64,000 nucleotides of DNA from UM-FILTER-33-9 sp964530235. GTDB lineage: Bacteria; Patescibacteriota; Microgenomatia; UBA1406; GWC2-37-13. A model generated the notes under the pieces. It did not search any database and was not told the origin of the DNA. It saw only the letters and a list, made by a program, of their open reading frames with translations. Positions 34,966-42,190 of this stretch are shown here, piece after piece. Both the position numbers and the translations under genes were made by a program. Numbering within the stretch: the first letter of the stretch is position 1; every line of letters starts with the position of its first letter. The stretch covers positions 1-64,000 of the forward strand of contig CAZGYB010000001.1 in assembly GCA_964530235.1 (NCBI GenBank), given 5' to 3'.

Positions 34966-35039
34966 GCGCCCATAGCTTAATTGGATAGAGCAAAAGCTTG
35001 CGGAGCTTTAGGTTGACCGTTCAAGTCGGTCTGGGCGCA
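34966..35039 (+). tRNA. tRNA-Arg(GCG)
   Basis: Acceptor GCGCCCA/TGGGCGC, anticodon stem AAAGC/GCTTT with loop TTGCGGA (anticodon GCG), T-stem GACCG/CGGTC. CGN decoding normally uses ACG modified to inosine; GCG here is unusual. CCA is not encoded. Confidence 0.88.
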
Positions 35040-35045
35040 CCCGAA

Positions 35046-35906
35046 TCACCTTTCTGCTTTTAAAAATTCGTTTTCTCCAAGGTCTTTTACAAACTGCTCA
35101 GTCACCGGCTGTGCAGTTTTCCACAAAAGCGCAAACAGGGACGCAAAAGTACGAGCAACCAGTTTTGAAGTAAGAAGCGCAGCCCAAATTTCATCCTCTT
35201 TTGCAACAATAAAAAATACTTTGTCTTCACAGATATACATATCATGATCGAGCTGAAACCCCTTTTCATCAATATACCGATACTCATGATACCTTATGTA
35301 ATCTCTGCTTCTTCCATACTGGTAGCTTAATACATGACGGGTCCAGTCGGTAAGAGGCATGATTGTTCGTATACGTTTTTTCCGCTTCCCTTTTCGAAGC
35401 GAGCGGGCGACTTCTGCATTTATATAAGACTTTCCCAAATTGTCCATCGGCATCATATGATCAAAAAAATAAATTTCCGCTTCATCAGGAAGACTGTTGA
35501 GAATTGAATAAATTTGTTTGATCCCATTTTTCCCTGGAAAATACCGCCAATACGGCCCATCTCCATGAGATAAGAAACTGCTTTTTAGATCAGAAAGAAT
35601 AGTAACGGTGTCAACTTCAAGTTTGACCAACTCCCTCCTTCTTTTCATAATTGTTTCCCGCAGTACCGAGGGATTTTCCGGAACAATCCATGTCTGTTGT
35701 TTCTCCAATCCCTGACTTGTTTTTATGGTAATTAGTTTTTTAAGTGCAAGGGTTAACATGAGATCGTATACCGTCGTACGCGGTATTCCGGTCAAACGCG
35801 CAAGTTTATACGGCGATATTTCTTGGTGTTTTAAAGCTTCAAGATAAATTTTTATTTCGTTTTCGCTCAATCCAAACGAAAGCAATGTTTTTGTGATTTG
35901 GTTCAT
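35046..35906 (-). CDS. TrmB-family transcriptional regulator
   Basis: 286 aa. The N-terminal winged helix (LLSFGLSENEIKIYLEALKH, then LARLTGIPRTTVYDLMLTLA) is the TrmB/archaeal-type sugar-responsive regulator HTH, followed by a helical linker (MKRRRELVKLEVDTVTIL) and a phospholipase-D-like effector region. It probably senses a small molecule and represses nearby genes. Immediately downstream of tRNA-Arg on the opposite strand; its target is unknown. Confidence 0.87.
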   Translation of the reverse strand: MNQITKTLLSFGLSENEIKIYLEALKHQEISPYKLARLTGIPRTTVYDLMLTLALKKLITIKTSQGLEKQQTWIVPENPSVLRETIMKRRRELVKLEVDTVTILSDLKSSFLSHGDGPYWRYFPGKNGIKQIYSILNSLPDEAEIYFFDHMMPMDNLGKSYINAEVARSLRKGKRKKRIRTIMPLTDWTRHVLSYQYGRSRDYIRYHEYRYIDEKGFQLDHDMYICEDKVFFIVAKEDEIWAALLTSKLVARTFASLFALLWKTAQPVTEQFVKDLGENEFLKAER

Positions 35907-36027
35907 GAGAATAATATGAGTATACCACTGTCGACAGTGTCCGTCAATTTTGACATTCTATAATAGTTTTGATAATATAGCCTATAGTTATATGTTTAAT
36001 TGATAGGTGGCAGAGGGGGCAGAATCT

Positions 36028-36762
36028 ATGTGTACAACCGCAGCGAATCGTCTTAACCAATCCTGGTTCCTGATCAAAACCCGTGACCCCGTATCATGGA
36101 TGCGCTGGGATGACGAAATAAAACTCTTTCAAACGCAGGAAGATCGCTACAAAAAACTCATAATACAAAACCCCAATCCCCGGGAGGACGGCTATTATGG
36201 CGGGATTAACGAAAAAGGAGTTGCATTCGTCGCGACTTTTGTCCATGTTGCAGAAGATCAGATTTCGTATATCCGTAAACCGTACGTTCGTTTGATTCTT
36301 AACGCAGATACGGCAAAAAACGCAGTAAAGATTATTCTTTCTTTTTATCCGAGAATCGGAGGAAATATCTTTATTGCAGACAAAAACAACTGTTTCGGAA
36401 TTGAAGCAGTTCCTGATCAATATTACGTCGAAACCATATCTCAACCATCAGTAAAAACCAATCATTTTCTCCACCTAAAATACAGAAATCTTGGATTTGA
36501 TAGAGAGCCAGCATTTGAAACATGGTCAAAACACCATCAAAAACGGGCGGAAGAACTTATTAAAAAAGCTCAGAACGTTCAAGATTTAAAAAACATTTTG
36601 AGGGACAGAAAAAGTGCTGAAACAAATAATGCAATCTGTACTACTTCAAAAGAAGATGCCTGCTTTACTCATTCAGCATTCATTTTCGATACGAGCTCCG
36701 CAACCGCATACTACTGCAAAGGCAATCCGCTTGAGCATAAGTTTCACCAATACAGATTCTGA
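36028..36762 (+). CDS. N-terminal-Cys Ntn-hydrolase-like protein
   Basis: 244 aa. The ATG at 36028 gives MCTTAANR, so Met removal would expose Cys as an N-terminal nucleophile, as in C45/C69/TANGO2-type hydrolases. SWFLIKTRDPVSWMRWDDE and GYYGGINEKGVAFVATF are the next conserved-type strands. The in-frame ATG at 36007 would hide the Cys and is rejected; a GAGGGGG ribosome-binding-like stretch precedes 36028. It is the second Ntn-type hydrolase in the window (see 25772). Substrate unknown. Confidence 0.78.
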   Translation: MCTTAANRLNQSWFLIKTRDPVSWMRWDDEIKLFQTQEDRYKKLIIQNPNPREDGYYGGINEKGVAFVATFVHVAEDQISYIRKPYVRLILNADTAKNAVKIILSFYPRIGGNIFIADKNNCFGIEAVPDQYYVETISQPSVKTNHFLHLKYRNLGFDREPAFETWSKHHQKRAEELIKKAQNVQDLKNILRDRKSAETNNAICTTSKEDACFTHSAFIFDTSSATAYYCKGNPLEHKFHQYRF

Positions 36763-36787
36763 TCTCTTTTTTTACTAAAGAACGATT

Positions 36788-37531
36788 CTAGTCTGCAACA
36801 CGAACTGCAAAAACAAGAAGCCGCTTGAGTGTCGTACCTGGAGGCCAGCACGTTTGAAGAGTAAGAAATTCCCTGTTTGTTTTTCGGGTAAGGTACTCCA
36901 CCTGAGATGGATCAACAATGGTCTGATCTATCACGTGGTACCGATACCGCTGTCCGCGATAAAACACATTTACTTCATCGCCGGACTCAAGTTTCCCCAG
37001 CAAGTAAAATACAGCATTGTAGGTGCCGACATTCCAAAAATAATCGGTGGAATGTGCAAACAAGAAAACATGTCCTCCTTCGCCGGGAAAAGCTGTTCCC
37101 ATTACATGGCCCACACCCTGCTGGAGCGCTGCAAGATAAATCTGCTCATTGCTCGCATCAATATTGGCAAGAATGCGCGCGTTTGCCCCAATTTTGGGAA
37201 TCACAATACTGAAGTTCGGGTCTTCGGGAACAAGAGCCTCAACGGGTTTACCCGCAAGCATTCCGGCAAATCCCCCTTTTTCTTCAACCGGACTTTGCTG
37301 CAGTTTAAACCGAGCTTCTTCCTTTGTTGTTGCCACTACGTATTGCTTCTTTGCTTTTTGTTCAACAAAGTAGCGAAACTCCATCCGTATCGGCTGATAA
37401 AATGTTTTTGCCACCATGAATACCGATGACAAAACCAAAAAATTCCCGAACGTACGAAGTATGAGTACACGAAGATAATCATTCCTTTTTGTTTTTCTGA
37501 TATGCCGGTGAATAGGCGTTGCGTTTTTCAT
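36788..37531 (-). CDS. sortase (class D/E type)
   Basis: 247 aa from MKNATPIH (37531). Membrane helix at ~22-42, then the sortase barrel: His160 (HVFLFAHSTDY), Cys228 (TLQTC) and Arg237 (KRLLVFAVR). It cleaves a C-terminal sorting signal and joins the protein to an acceptor on the cell surface. No LPxTG-type substrate was recognised in the window. The longer frame to 37561 runs into tRNA-Arg and is rejected. Confidence 0.93.
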   Translation of the reverse strand: MKNATPIHRHIRKTKRNDYLRVLILRTFGNFLVLSSVFMVAKTFYQPIRMEFRYFVEQKAKKQYVVATTKEEARFKLQQSPVEEKGGFAGMLAGKPVEALVPEDPNFSIVIPKIGANARILANIDASNEQIYLAALQQGVGHVMGTAFPGEGGHVFLFAHSTDYFWNVGTYNAVFYLLGKLESGDEVNVFYRGQRYRYHVIDQTIVDPSQVEYLTRKTNREFLTLQTCWPPGTTLKRLLVFAVRVAD

Positions 37532-37534
37532 AAG

Positions 37535-37606
37535 TGCCCTTGGAGGGAATTGAACCCCCATCTCGCCCTTAGGACGGGCTTGCTCTATCCGTTGAGCTAC
37601 AAAGGC
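37535..37606 (-). tRNA. tRNA-Arg(CCT)
   Basis: Acceptor GCCTTTG/CAAGGGC, D-arm GCTCAACGGATAGAGC, anticodon loop GTCCTAA with anticodon CCT, T-loop GGTTCAATTCC, discriminator A. CCA is not encoded. Confidence 0.92.
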
Positions 37607-37612
37607 AAGAGC

Positions 37613-37656
37613 TTATTACGGTTATAACTATTATAATGGTTATAATAGTTATAACT
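37613..37656. repeat. GTTATAAC-type array (3' side of four-helix-bundle gene)
   Basis: Repeated GGTTATAAC, TATTATAATGG, TTATAATAG units; GTTATAAC is self-complementary. The stop codon of the four-helix-bundle gene lies within the array. Confidence 0.88.
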
Positions 37657-38173
37657 TCTTATTTTTATAAGCCAAACGTTTTTTAAACAAATTTTCTCTA
37701 AATCCTCCGTTTTTAACAAAATCTTCCTCTAACCAACGGAGCTTTTGATCTAGAAGTTGATTGGTCTGATTAATAAGACAGATCATAGAATTAGCTGCTG
37801 TCGTAGGATCACCGATATAACCACTATAATTTTTATAACTGTTATAACGGTTATAAACAAGCGCTCTAACTTTTTTGGAAGCATTACATTCAGTTGGCCA
37901 AAGTATTAACTTATGCTGTCTTAAAAAATCCTGATAATCATTAAGTAATTCTTCAAGCGATGCACGCGCAACACCAATAAGTTTAATCTTACTCTCGATA
38001 CTTTTTTCCATATAGCCCTCAGCAATATTCTGTTTTCCGGAACGAGCAGCTTGAATCATCTGATCAGTTGTTCGCGATCGTTTATCAATATATCTACTGC
38101 AAAATTCAACGGTAAAATCGTAAATAATTTCCGACTGACGATAAAACGCAAGCGATTTATAACCTCCAATCAT
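37649..38173 (-). CDS. four helix bundle protein with suffix domain
   Basis: 174 aa. The N-terminal ~90 residues match the four-helix-bundle family (DQMIQAARSGKQNIAEGYME, VARASLEELLNDYQDFLRQ). Residues 90-174 correspond to the suffix-domain subtype (LNDYQDFLRQHKLILWP, then NQLLDQKLRWLEEDFVKNGG). A stretch in the middle (VYNRYNSYKNYSGYI) is encoded by the same GTTATAAC-type repeat that brackets the gene on both sides. Function unknown. Third member of the family in this window, the most divergent one. Confidence 0.9.
   Translation of the reverse strand: MIGGYKSLAFYRQSEIIYDFTVEFCSRYIDKRSRTTDQMIQAARSGKQNIAEGYMEKSIESKIKLIGVARASLEELLNDYQDFLRQHKLILWPTECNASKKVRALVYNRYNSYKNYSGYIGDPTTAANSMICLINQTNQLLDQKLRWLEEDFVKNGGFRENLFKKRLAYKNKKL
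37816..37857. repeat. GTTATAAC-type array inside the four-helix-bundle gene
   Basis: Units TATAACCACTATAATTTTTA, TAACTGTTATAACGG are read in frame (minus strand) as YNRYNSYKNYSGY. Confidence 0.8.
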
Positions 38174-38183
38174 ATCAATAAAA

Positions 38184-38230
38184 TAATTGTTATAATCGTT
38201 ATAACAATTATAATGGTTATAACAATTATA
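38184..38230. repeat. GTTATAAC-type array (5' side of four-helix-bundle gene)
   Basis: Consecutive ATTGTTATAATCGTTATAAC and AATTATAATGGTTATAAC units lie between the divergent four-helix-bundle and tmk genes, ending at the tmk ATG. Confidence 0.88.
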
Positions 38231-38826
38231 TGTTCATAGTAATCGAAGGCATTGACGGAGCAGGTTGTGAAACTCAGGCGGTAAATCTTCAAAAATGGCT
38301 GAAAAATAATAAAATTCTTTTTTCATTTATTAAATATCCAAATTACTCGGAAAACGTGGGAAAATTCATCCGGGAATTTCTTTACAACAACAAAAATCTC
38401 ACCCCTGAGATGCAGTTCCTTCTCTACTCAATGCAGTTTTTATCCGACCGTGAGTTTATTAAACAAGCGAGAAAAAAAGGAGTACTTATTGCAGACCGTT
38501 ATTTCTCAACCACACTTTGCTTTCAAACATTGGCGGGGGTTGCGCTTGAAAAACAACTGAGATTTGCCGCTGATTTTAACATAGAAGTTCCCGATCTGGT
38601 ATTTTACCTTCGCGTTAGACCCGAAATCGCGATTCAGCGAAAATCTGGAGAAAATAAAGAAAAAAACCGAACAGAAAAGGACTTTGACAATATCCGAAAA
38701 ACCTTTCATCAATATGAAAACCTCTGCAAAAATCAAATATGGACAAATTGGATTGCGATTGACGGTGAACAAGATGTTGACGGAGTCACCAGACAAATGT
38801 TTGATATCTTGAAAACAAGATTATAA
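38230..38826 (+). CDS. tmk: thymidylate kinase
   Basis: 198 aa. Phosphorylates dTMP to dTDP. FIVIEGIDGAGCETQA is the P-loop, but Cys13 replaces the invariant Walker-A Lys and Glu14 replaces Ser. The LID/DR motif is intact (LIADRYFSTTLCFQTLAG), as is the C-terminal region with conserved-type residues (DLVFYLRVRPEIAIQR). Followed by two ndk-like genes, forming a nucleoside-mono/diphosphate kinase operon. Its stop codon is supplied by the array at 38821-38850. Activity with the altered P-loop is uncertain. Confidence 0.9.
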   Translation: MFIVIEGIDGAGCETQAVNLQKWLKNNKILFSFIKYPNYSENVGKFIREFLYNNKNLTPEMQFLLYSMQFLSDREFIKQARKKGVLIADRYFSTTLCFQTLAGVALEKQLRFAADFNIEVPDLVFYLRVRPEIAIQRKSGENKEKNRTEKDFDNIRKTFHQYENLCKNQIWTNWIAIDGEQDVDGVTRQMFDILKTRL

Positions 38827-38850
38827 CAATTATAATAGTTATAACAATTA
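38821..38850. repeat. GTTATAAC-type array between tmk and first ndk
   Basis: TTATAACAATTATAATAG, TTATAACAATTA units. The TAA of tmk lies in the first unit. Confidence 0.85.
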
Positions 38851-38851
38851 C

Positions 38852-39442
38852 ATGAAATTACCTTTAGAGCAAACTCTTATCATCCTCAAACCTGACGCGG
38901 TAAAAAGAGTCCTGATCGGGACGATCACCCAAACATTTGAAGAGGCAGGATTGAAACTCATTGCAGGAAAAATGCTGAAGCCTGATGCAGATGTCATCAA
39001 ACACCATTATCCCGGCACTCCCGAATGGATTCGGGAAATGGGAGAAAAAACACGTGCCAGTTTTGCAGAAGCAAAGGTTGACGTTGTTGCTCAGATGGGA
39101 ACCGACGATCCACTGAAACTCGGACAGTTTGTTTACGATCGACTGATTAAATACTGGCAGGAGGGACCGATTATTGTGATGGTCTGGGAAGCACCGAATG
39201 CAATTGCAGTTGCCCGTAAATTACGCGGTCATACTATACCGCTTCTGGCTCAGACCGGATCACTCCACGCGCAATTTTCCTACGACTCCTCTACTCTTTC
39301 TTCAAGCTTGGACCGGGTGGTGAAAACATTTGTCCATGCATCAGGTTCAGTTGATGAAGCGAAACGGGAAATTAACTATTGGTTCTCGGGAAATAAGTTT
39401 CCAAAATATACTAGGGAGGTTGATGAGTTATATTTAAAGTAA
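38852..39442 (+). CDS. nucleoside-diphosphate kinase-like protein 1
   Basis: 196 aa, longer than the usual 140-150. ILKPDAVKRVLIGTI is the NDPK N-terminal block; the catalytic His is His162 in VHASGSVDEAKREI (family NxxHgSDsvesA). An insert of ~45 residues (RASFAEAKVDVVAQMGTDDP) sits between strands 2 and 3, also found in the second copy. It transfers gamma-phosphate between NTPs and NDPs. The motif Asn and SDS are partly substituted, so the second copy is more canonical. Confidence 0.88.
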   Translation: MKLPLEQTLIILKPDAVKRVLIGTITQTFEEAGLKLIAGKMLKPDADVIKHHYPGTPEWIREMGEKTRASFAEAKVDVVAQMGTDDPLKLGQFVYDRLIKYWQEGPIIVMVWEAPNAIAVARKLRGHTIPLLAQTGSLHAQFSYDSSTLSSSLDRVVKTFVHASGSVDEAKREINYWFSGNKFPKYTREVDELYLK

Positions 39443-39479
39443 CGGTTATAACCGTTATAGCATTTATAATTGTTATAAC
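39441..39479. repeat. GTTATAAC-type array between the two ndk genes
   Basis: AACGGTTATAACCGTTATAG, CATTTATAATTGTTATAACA. Ends at the ATG of the second ndk gene. Confidence 0.85.
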
Positions 39480-40067
39480 ATGAAAAAACAAAAAGCACTA
39501 TTAATCATCAAGCCGGACGGCGTAAAGCGCGGTATTATGGGCGCAATTGTCAAACGCTTTGAACGGGTTGGACTAACTATTGTTGGATTTAAATTTCTGA
39601 TGGCGGACGAAAAAACAGTCATCGCCCATTATCCGGAAACAGATTCATGGTTTGAAAAAGTCGGCCAACGAACCTTGACAAACTACGCAAAAAAGGGCCT
39701 GGATGCAAAGAAGGTGTTTCAGACTGAAAACGCAATTGAAATAGGCAAAACCGTGAAAAAATGGCTTATTACCTATTTCCGTGAATCCCCTGTTTTGTGC
39801 GTTGCTGTTGAGGGGTATGACACTATTGAGATTGTTCGAAAACTGTCAGGTAACACCATTCCCCTGCTTGCTGCCCCCGGTACCATCCGCGGTGATTTTT
39901 CCCATGATACCATCGACCTTGCTAATGAGCAGAACCGACCGCTCCGTAACATTATTCATGCTTCAGATTCAGTTGAAGACGGAGAAAAAGAAATAAATTT
40001 ATGGTTTAATAAAGATGAACTCTTCACCTATGAACGTTCAGATGAAAAAATCATGTTTCCGGAATAA
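39480..40067 (+). CDS. ndk: nucleoside-diphosphate kinase 2
   Basis: 195 aa. LIIKPDGVKRGIMGAIVKRF and NIIHASDSVEDGEKEI (catalytic His160) match NDPK closely, including the SDS. It shares the long insert (TLTNYAKKGLDAKKVF) with the copy upstream, so the two are tandem paralogues. It overlaps the dockerin-like gene by 26 nt. Makes NTPs/dNTPs; together with tmk it forms a dTTP branch. Confidence 0.92.
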   Translation: MKKQKALLIIKPDGVKRGIMGAIVKRFERVGLTIVGFKFLMADEKTVIAHYPETDSWFEKVGQRTLTNYAKKGLDAKKVFQTENAIEIGKTVKKWLITYFRESPVLCVAVEGYDTIEIVRKLSGNTIPLLAAPGTIRGDFSHDTIDLANEQNRPLRNIIHASDSVEDGEKEINLWFNKDELFTYERSDEKIMFPE

Positions 40068-40368
40068 CCTTTTTTTCCGAACCGGAATAAATCAAAACCG
40101 GCGGTATTTTTTCGTGTTATTACTCGTCTCTTGCACTGTGTTACTGTTCCACCTCAAGGCCGTCCACGCACAACCCAAAGCAGTTCCTACTCCAATTACA
40201 AAAAACGGTGATGTAAATAAAGATACAATCGTCAATTTTGCGGATATTGAGATTATCTTCAATCACTGGCATCAAGAAAACCAAGCGGATGCGGATCAGT
40301 TTCAAGACAACGTTATTAATAGTTTTGATTTTTCTGTCACTGCACAGAAAATTTTGAGCAAACCATAA
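40042..40368 (+). CDS. secreted dockerin-like protein
   Basis: 108 aa from MKKSCF. Signal peptide ~20-42 (RRYFFVLLLVSCTVLLFHLK..A). The mature part is a dockerin-type pair of calcium loops: GDVNKDTIVNFADIEIIFNH and a second loop DNVINSFDFSVTAQ. Dockerins bind cohesins; the next gene encodes a cohesin-like domain. The longer start at 40015 lies deeper in ndk. Overlap with ndk suggests one operon. Confidence 0.82.
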   Translation: MKKSCFRNNLFFRTGINQNRRYFFVLLLVSCTVLLFHLKAVHAQPKAVPTPITKNGDVNKDTIVNFADIEIIFNHWHQENQADADQFQDNVINSFDFSVTAQKILSKP

Positions 40369-40370
40369 CA

Positions 40371-40997
40371 ATGGATGATTTTGAACTGGCTACCTGGATG
40401 AAGTTTTTTACCATTATGGTGGTTGGACTTGGAAGCGTCGTTATTCTCTTTTTTCTGCTCAACTCATATGTCTCCTATTTTATCCGTGCAAACGCAGGCA
40501 CGTCCACACTGTTGTTTGAGCCGTCGAACAAAACGGTAGCAAAAGGCGAACAGATCAACACGCAGGTTATTCTCAATACAAATTCAAACGCTGTTTCAGG
40601 TGTCGAACTTGCACTCCGGTTTGACCCGGCAAAACTGACGCTTGTTCACATGAAACCGGTTGCCCAGGACCTGACTTCATTTAAAACCTACCTGCCCTTC
40701 ACTTCTCCTTCCTCCGTTTTTAACGCACCGCTTGTTGTAAAACGAGCGAATAAATCGGGCGAAATCCGCCTCAGTGCGGTAACCGCAGACATGCGTGAAA
40801 AAAAAGTGAACGAGCCGTTTACCGGACTTGCCTCGCTTGTTGAGCTTACCTTTGTTGCGAGAGAAACCGGAGATACACAGGTTTCATTTATTACAACAAA
40901 TCCGACTAAAGACAGCGCGGTGGTCCAAAATACCGGAAAACCAACCAATATTCTAACCAAAACAAATACACTAACCGTAACCATTGAAAATCCATAA
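40371..40997 (+). CDS. membrane-anchored cohesin-like protein
   Basis: 208 aa. Membrane helix at ~14-36 (FTIMVVGLGSVVILFFLLNS) and an external cohesin-type beta sandwich: GTSTLLFEPSNKTVAKGEQI, VSGVELALRFDPAKLTLVHM, LASLVELTFVARETG. Two nt after the dockerin-like gene, so a cohesin-dockerin surface pair is likely. This would tether the secreted partner to the cell. Confidence 0.85.
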   Translation: MDDFELATWMKFFTIMVVGLGSVVILFFLLNSYVSYFIRANAGTSTLLFEPSNKTVAKGEQINTQVILNTNSNAVSGVELALRFDPAKLTLVHMKPVAQDLTSFKTYLPFTSPSSVFNAPLVVKRANKSGEIRLSAVTADMREKKVNEPFTGLASLVELTFVARETGDTQVSFITTNPTKDSAVVQNTGKPTNILTKTNTLTVTIENP

Positions 40998-41011
40998 ATC
41001 TTTGATATAAT
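40984..41011 (+). promoter_or_regulatory. promoter of 41019 gene, leaderless
   Basis: TTGAAA at 40984-40989, a 16-bp spacer, TATAAT at 41006-41011; the ATG is 7 nt further. Confidence 0.7.
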
Positions 41012-41018
41012 TTCTCCT

Positions 41019-41411
41019 ATGGAAACAGTACGCAGCTCAGCAGTTACCGAGTTATATCGACGTGTTGACCAAGCTCAACGAGAATATCTTGATAACATTA
41101 GAATTGAAAATGCTAAACGGGCAAAAATGGAAAAACCATTACCAGCCTTAAGCCCTGGTACTGTGTATTACGAAAATGGACACCCATTTATATCAATTGA
41201 TCATGATTGGGGTCGGCTTGCGTATGATTTTGAAGGTAGAGTCTGGAATAGAGGAACTTGGACTATTCCTGATGCACAAAAACCAAAAACAAGGATTTGG
41301 AGAAATGGATTTTTATGTGATCTTGAAGGAAAAGAAATTGATAACCCAACTAAAATGGTAGCTCCAACAGGGGTTGCATTACCCCAACCGAAAAGATCGC
41401 CTGCATATTAA
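41019..41411 (+). CDS. small protein of unknown function
   Basis: 130 aa, not recognised. An N-terminal charged helix (VTELYRRVDQAQREYLDNIR) is followed by a beta-rich, aromatic part (TVYYENGHPFISIDHDWGRL, WNRGTWTIPDAQ). No signal peptide or membrane segment. It has its own leaderless promoter and is convergent with the LytR_C gene. It is more AT-rich than its neighbours, similar to 24075 and 2-3772. Confidence 0.72.
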   Translation: METVRSSAVTELYRRVDQAQREYLDNIRIENAKRAKMEKPLPALSPGTVYYENGHPFISIDHDWGRLAYDFEGRVWNRGTWTIPDAQKPKTRIWRNGFLCDLEGKEIDNPTKMVAPTGVALPQPKRSPAY

Positions 41412-41421
41412 CCTGGTTATC

Positions 41422-42156
41422 CTACTCCCCCACAATCACCAGAATTTCAGCGTCGGGAAGGGTTTCATTTTCAGGCGCAGTAGTAACGATGCCGTTTAGG
41501 TATTTAGCGATTTGCGTTGCAATATCCTTATTACTTCCGCTTACATCTACCACAATTGTCTTCCGGTAATCATTCTGCGCATTTGCTTTTTCCAATACAG
41601 TAATATTTGAAAATTCCTCCGTCAATTTTTTCTCCGTATTTGACGCTAAATTGGGAATCTTTGTGCCGTTGTAAATGCTTACGCTTACTGGCGCTGTGGC
41701 TTTCAGAAAAGTCGTAGGTTCAGTCTGACTCACTGTCGGGCTTGGCGGAGTATTAATATTTAACGGAGCAACTTCAACAATTTTTTTTGTCGCGGGCCGG
41801 TATAAAATTGCTTTTTTCGCTTTGGGATAAATCAGGACTTTATCCCCATTTTCCGCATGGGAAAAAAACGACTGTCCCTGCAGTTTTGTTTTATCGGAAA
41901 CGGTTGCAACCGTTGGCGTTTCGTCAGGAGGAAGTTCTATCAACGCACCGACAGCCTTGATAAGATCCTGTACTTCATTCTGCGCTTTTACAGACGGATT
42001 TCCGTTTTTTGCCGTCTTCGCTTTTTTGGAAAATACATAGATTGATCCAATTACAATTCCAACACAAAGCAAAAGAACCAATCCTGCGCCTACAACAAAT
42101 ACCGGAATACGGAGTTCCTGCAGTTGTAAAGTTAGAGAGGGAGATTTCTTTTTCAT
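41422..42156 (-). CDS. LytR C-terminal-domain membrane protein
   Basis: 244 aa. Membrane helix at ~17-42 (FVVGAGLVLLLCVGIVIGSI). The last ~85 residues (VSVYNGTKIPNLASNTEKKL, TVLEKANAQNDYRKTIVVDV) match LytR_C. No LCP catalytic domain is present, so this is a stand-alone LytR_C protein, common in these bacteria. Likely extracytoplasmic and wall-related. Follows the giant surface protein on the opposite side. Confidence 0.85.
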   Translation of the reverse strand: MKKKSPSLTLQLQELRIPVFVVGAGLVLLLCVGIVIGSIYVFSKKAKTAKNGNPSVKAQNEVQDLIKAVGALIELPPDETPTVATVSDKTKLQGQSFFSHAENGDKVLIYPKAKKAILYRPATKKIVEVAPLNINTPPSPTVSQTEPTTFLKATAPVSVSIYNGTKIPNLASNTEKKLTEEFSNITVLEKANAQNDYRKTIVVDVSGSNKDIATQIAKYLNGIVTTAPENETLPDAEILVIVGE

Positions 42157-42190
42157 CCTAATCTCATCTTAATCGGTTTTTCTTCGGTTG

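Noticed and set aside
37649..38173. Diversity-generating retroelement (Avd-like bundle)
   Set aside because: The four-helix-bundle family includes Avd, but no reverse transcriptase and no template/variable repeat pair with A-specific differences was seen.
42157..42190. Fourth copy of the CTTATC operator-like site
   Set aside because: CTAATCTCATCTTAATC is only loosely similar and lacks the two CTTATC half-sites.
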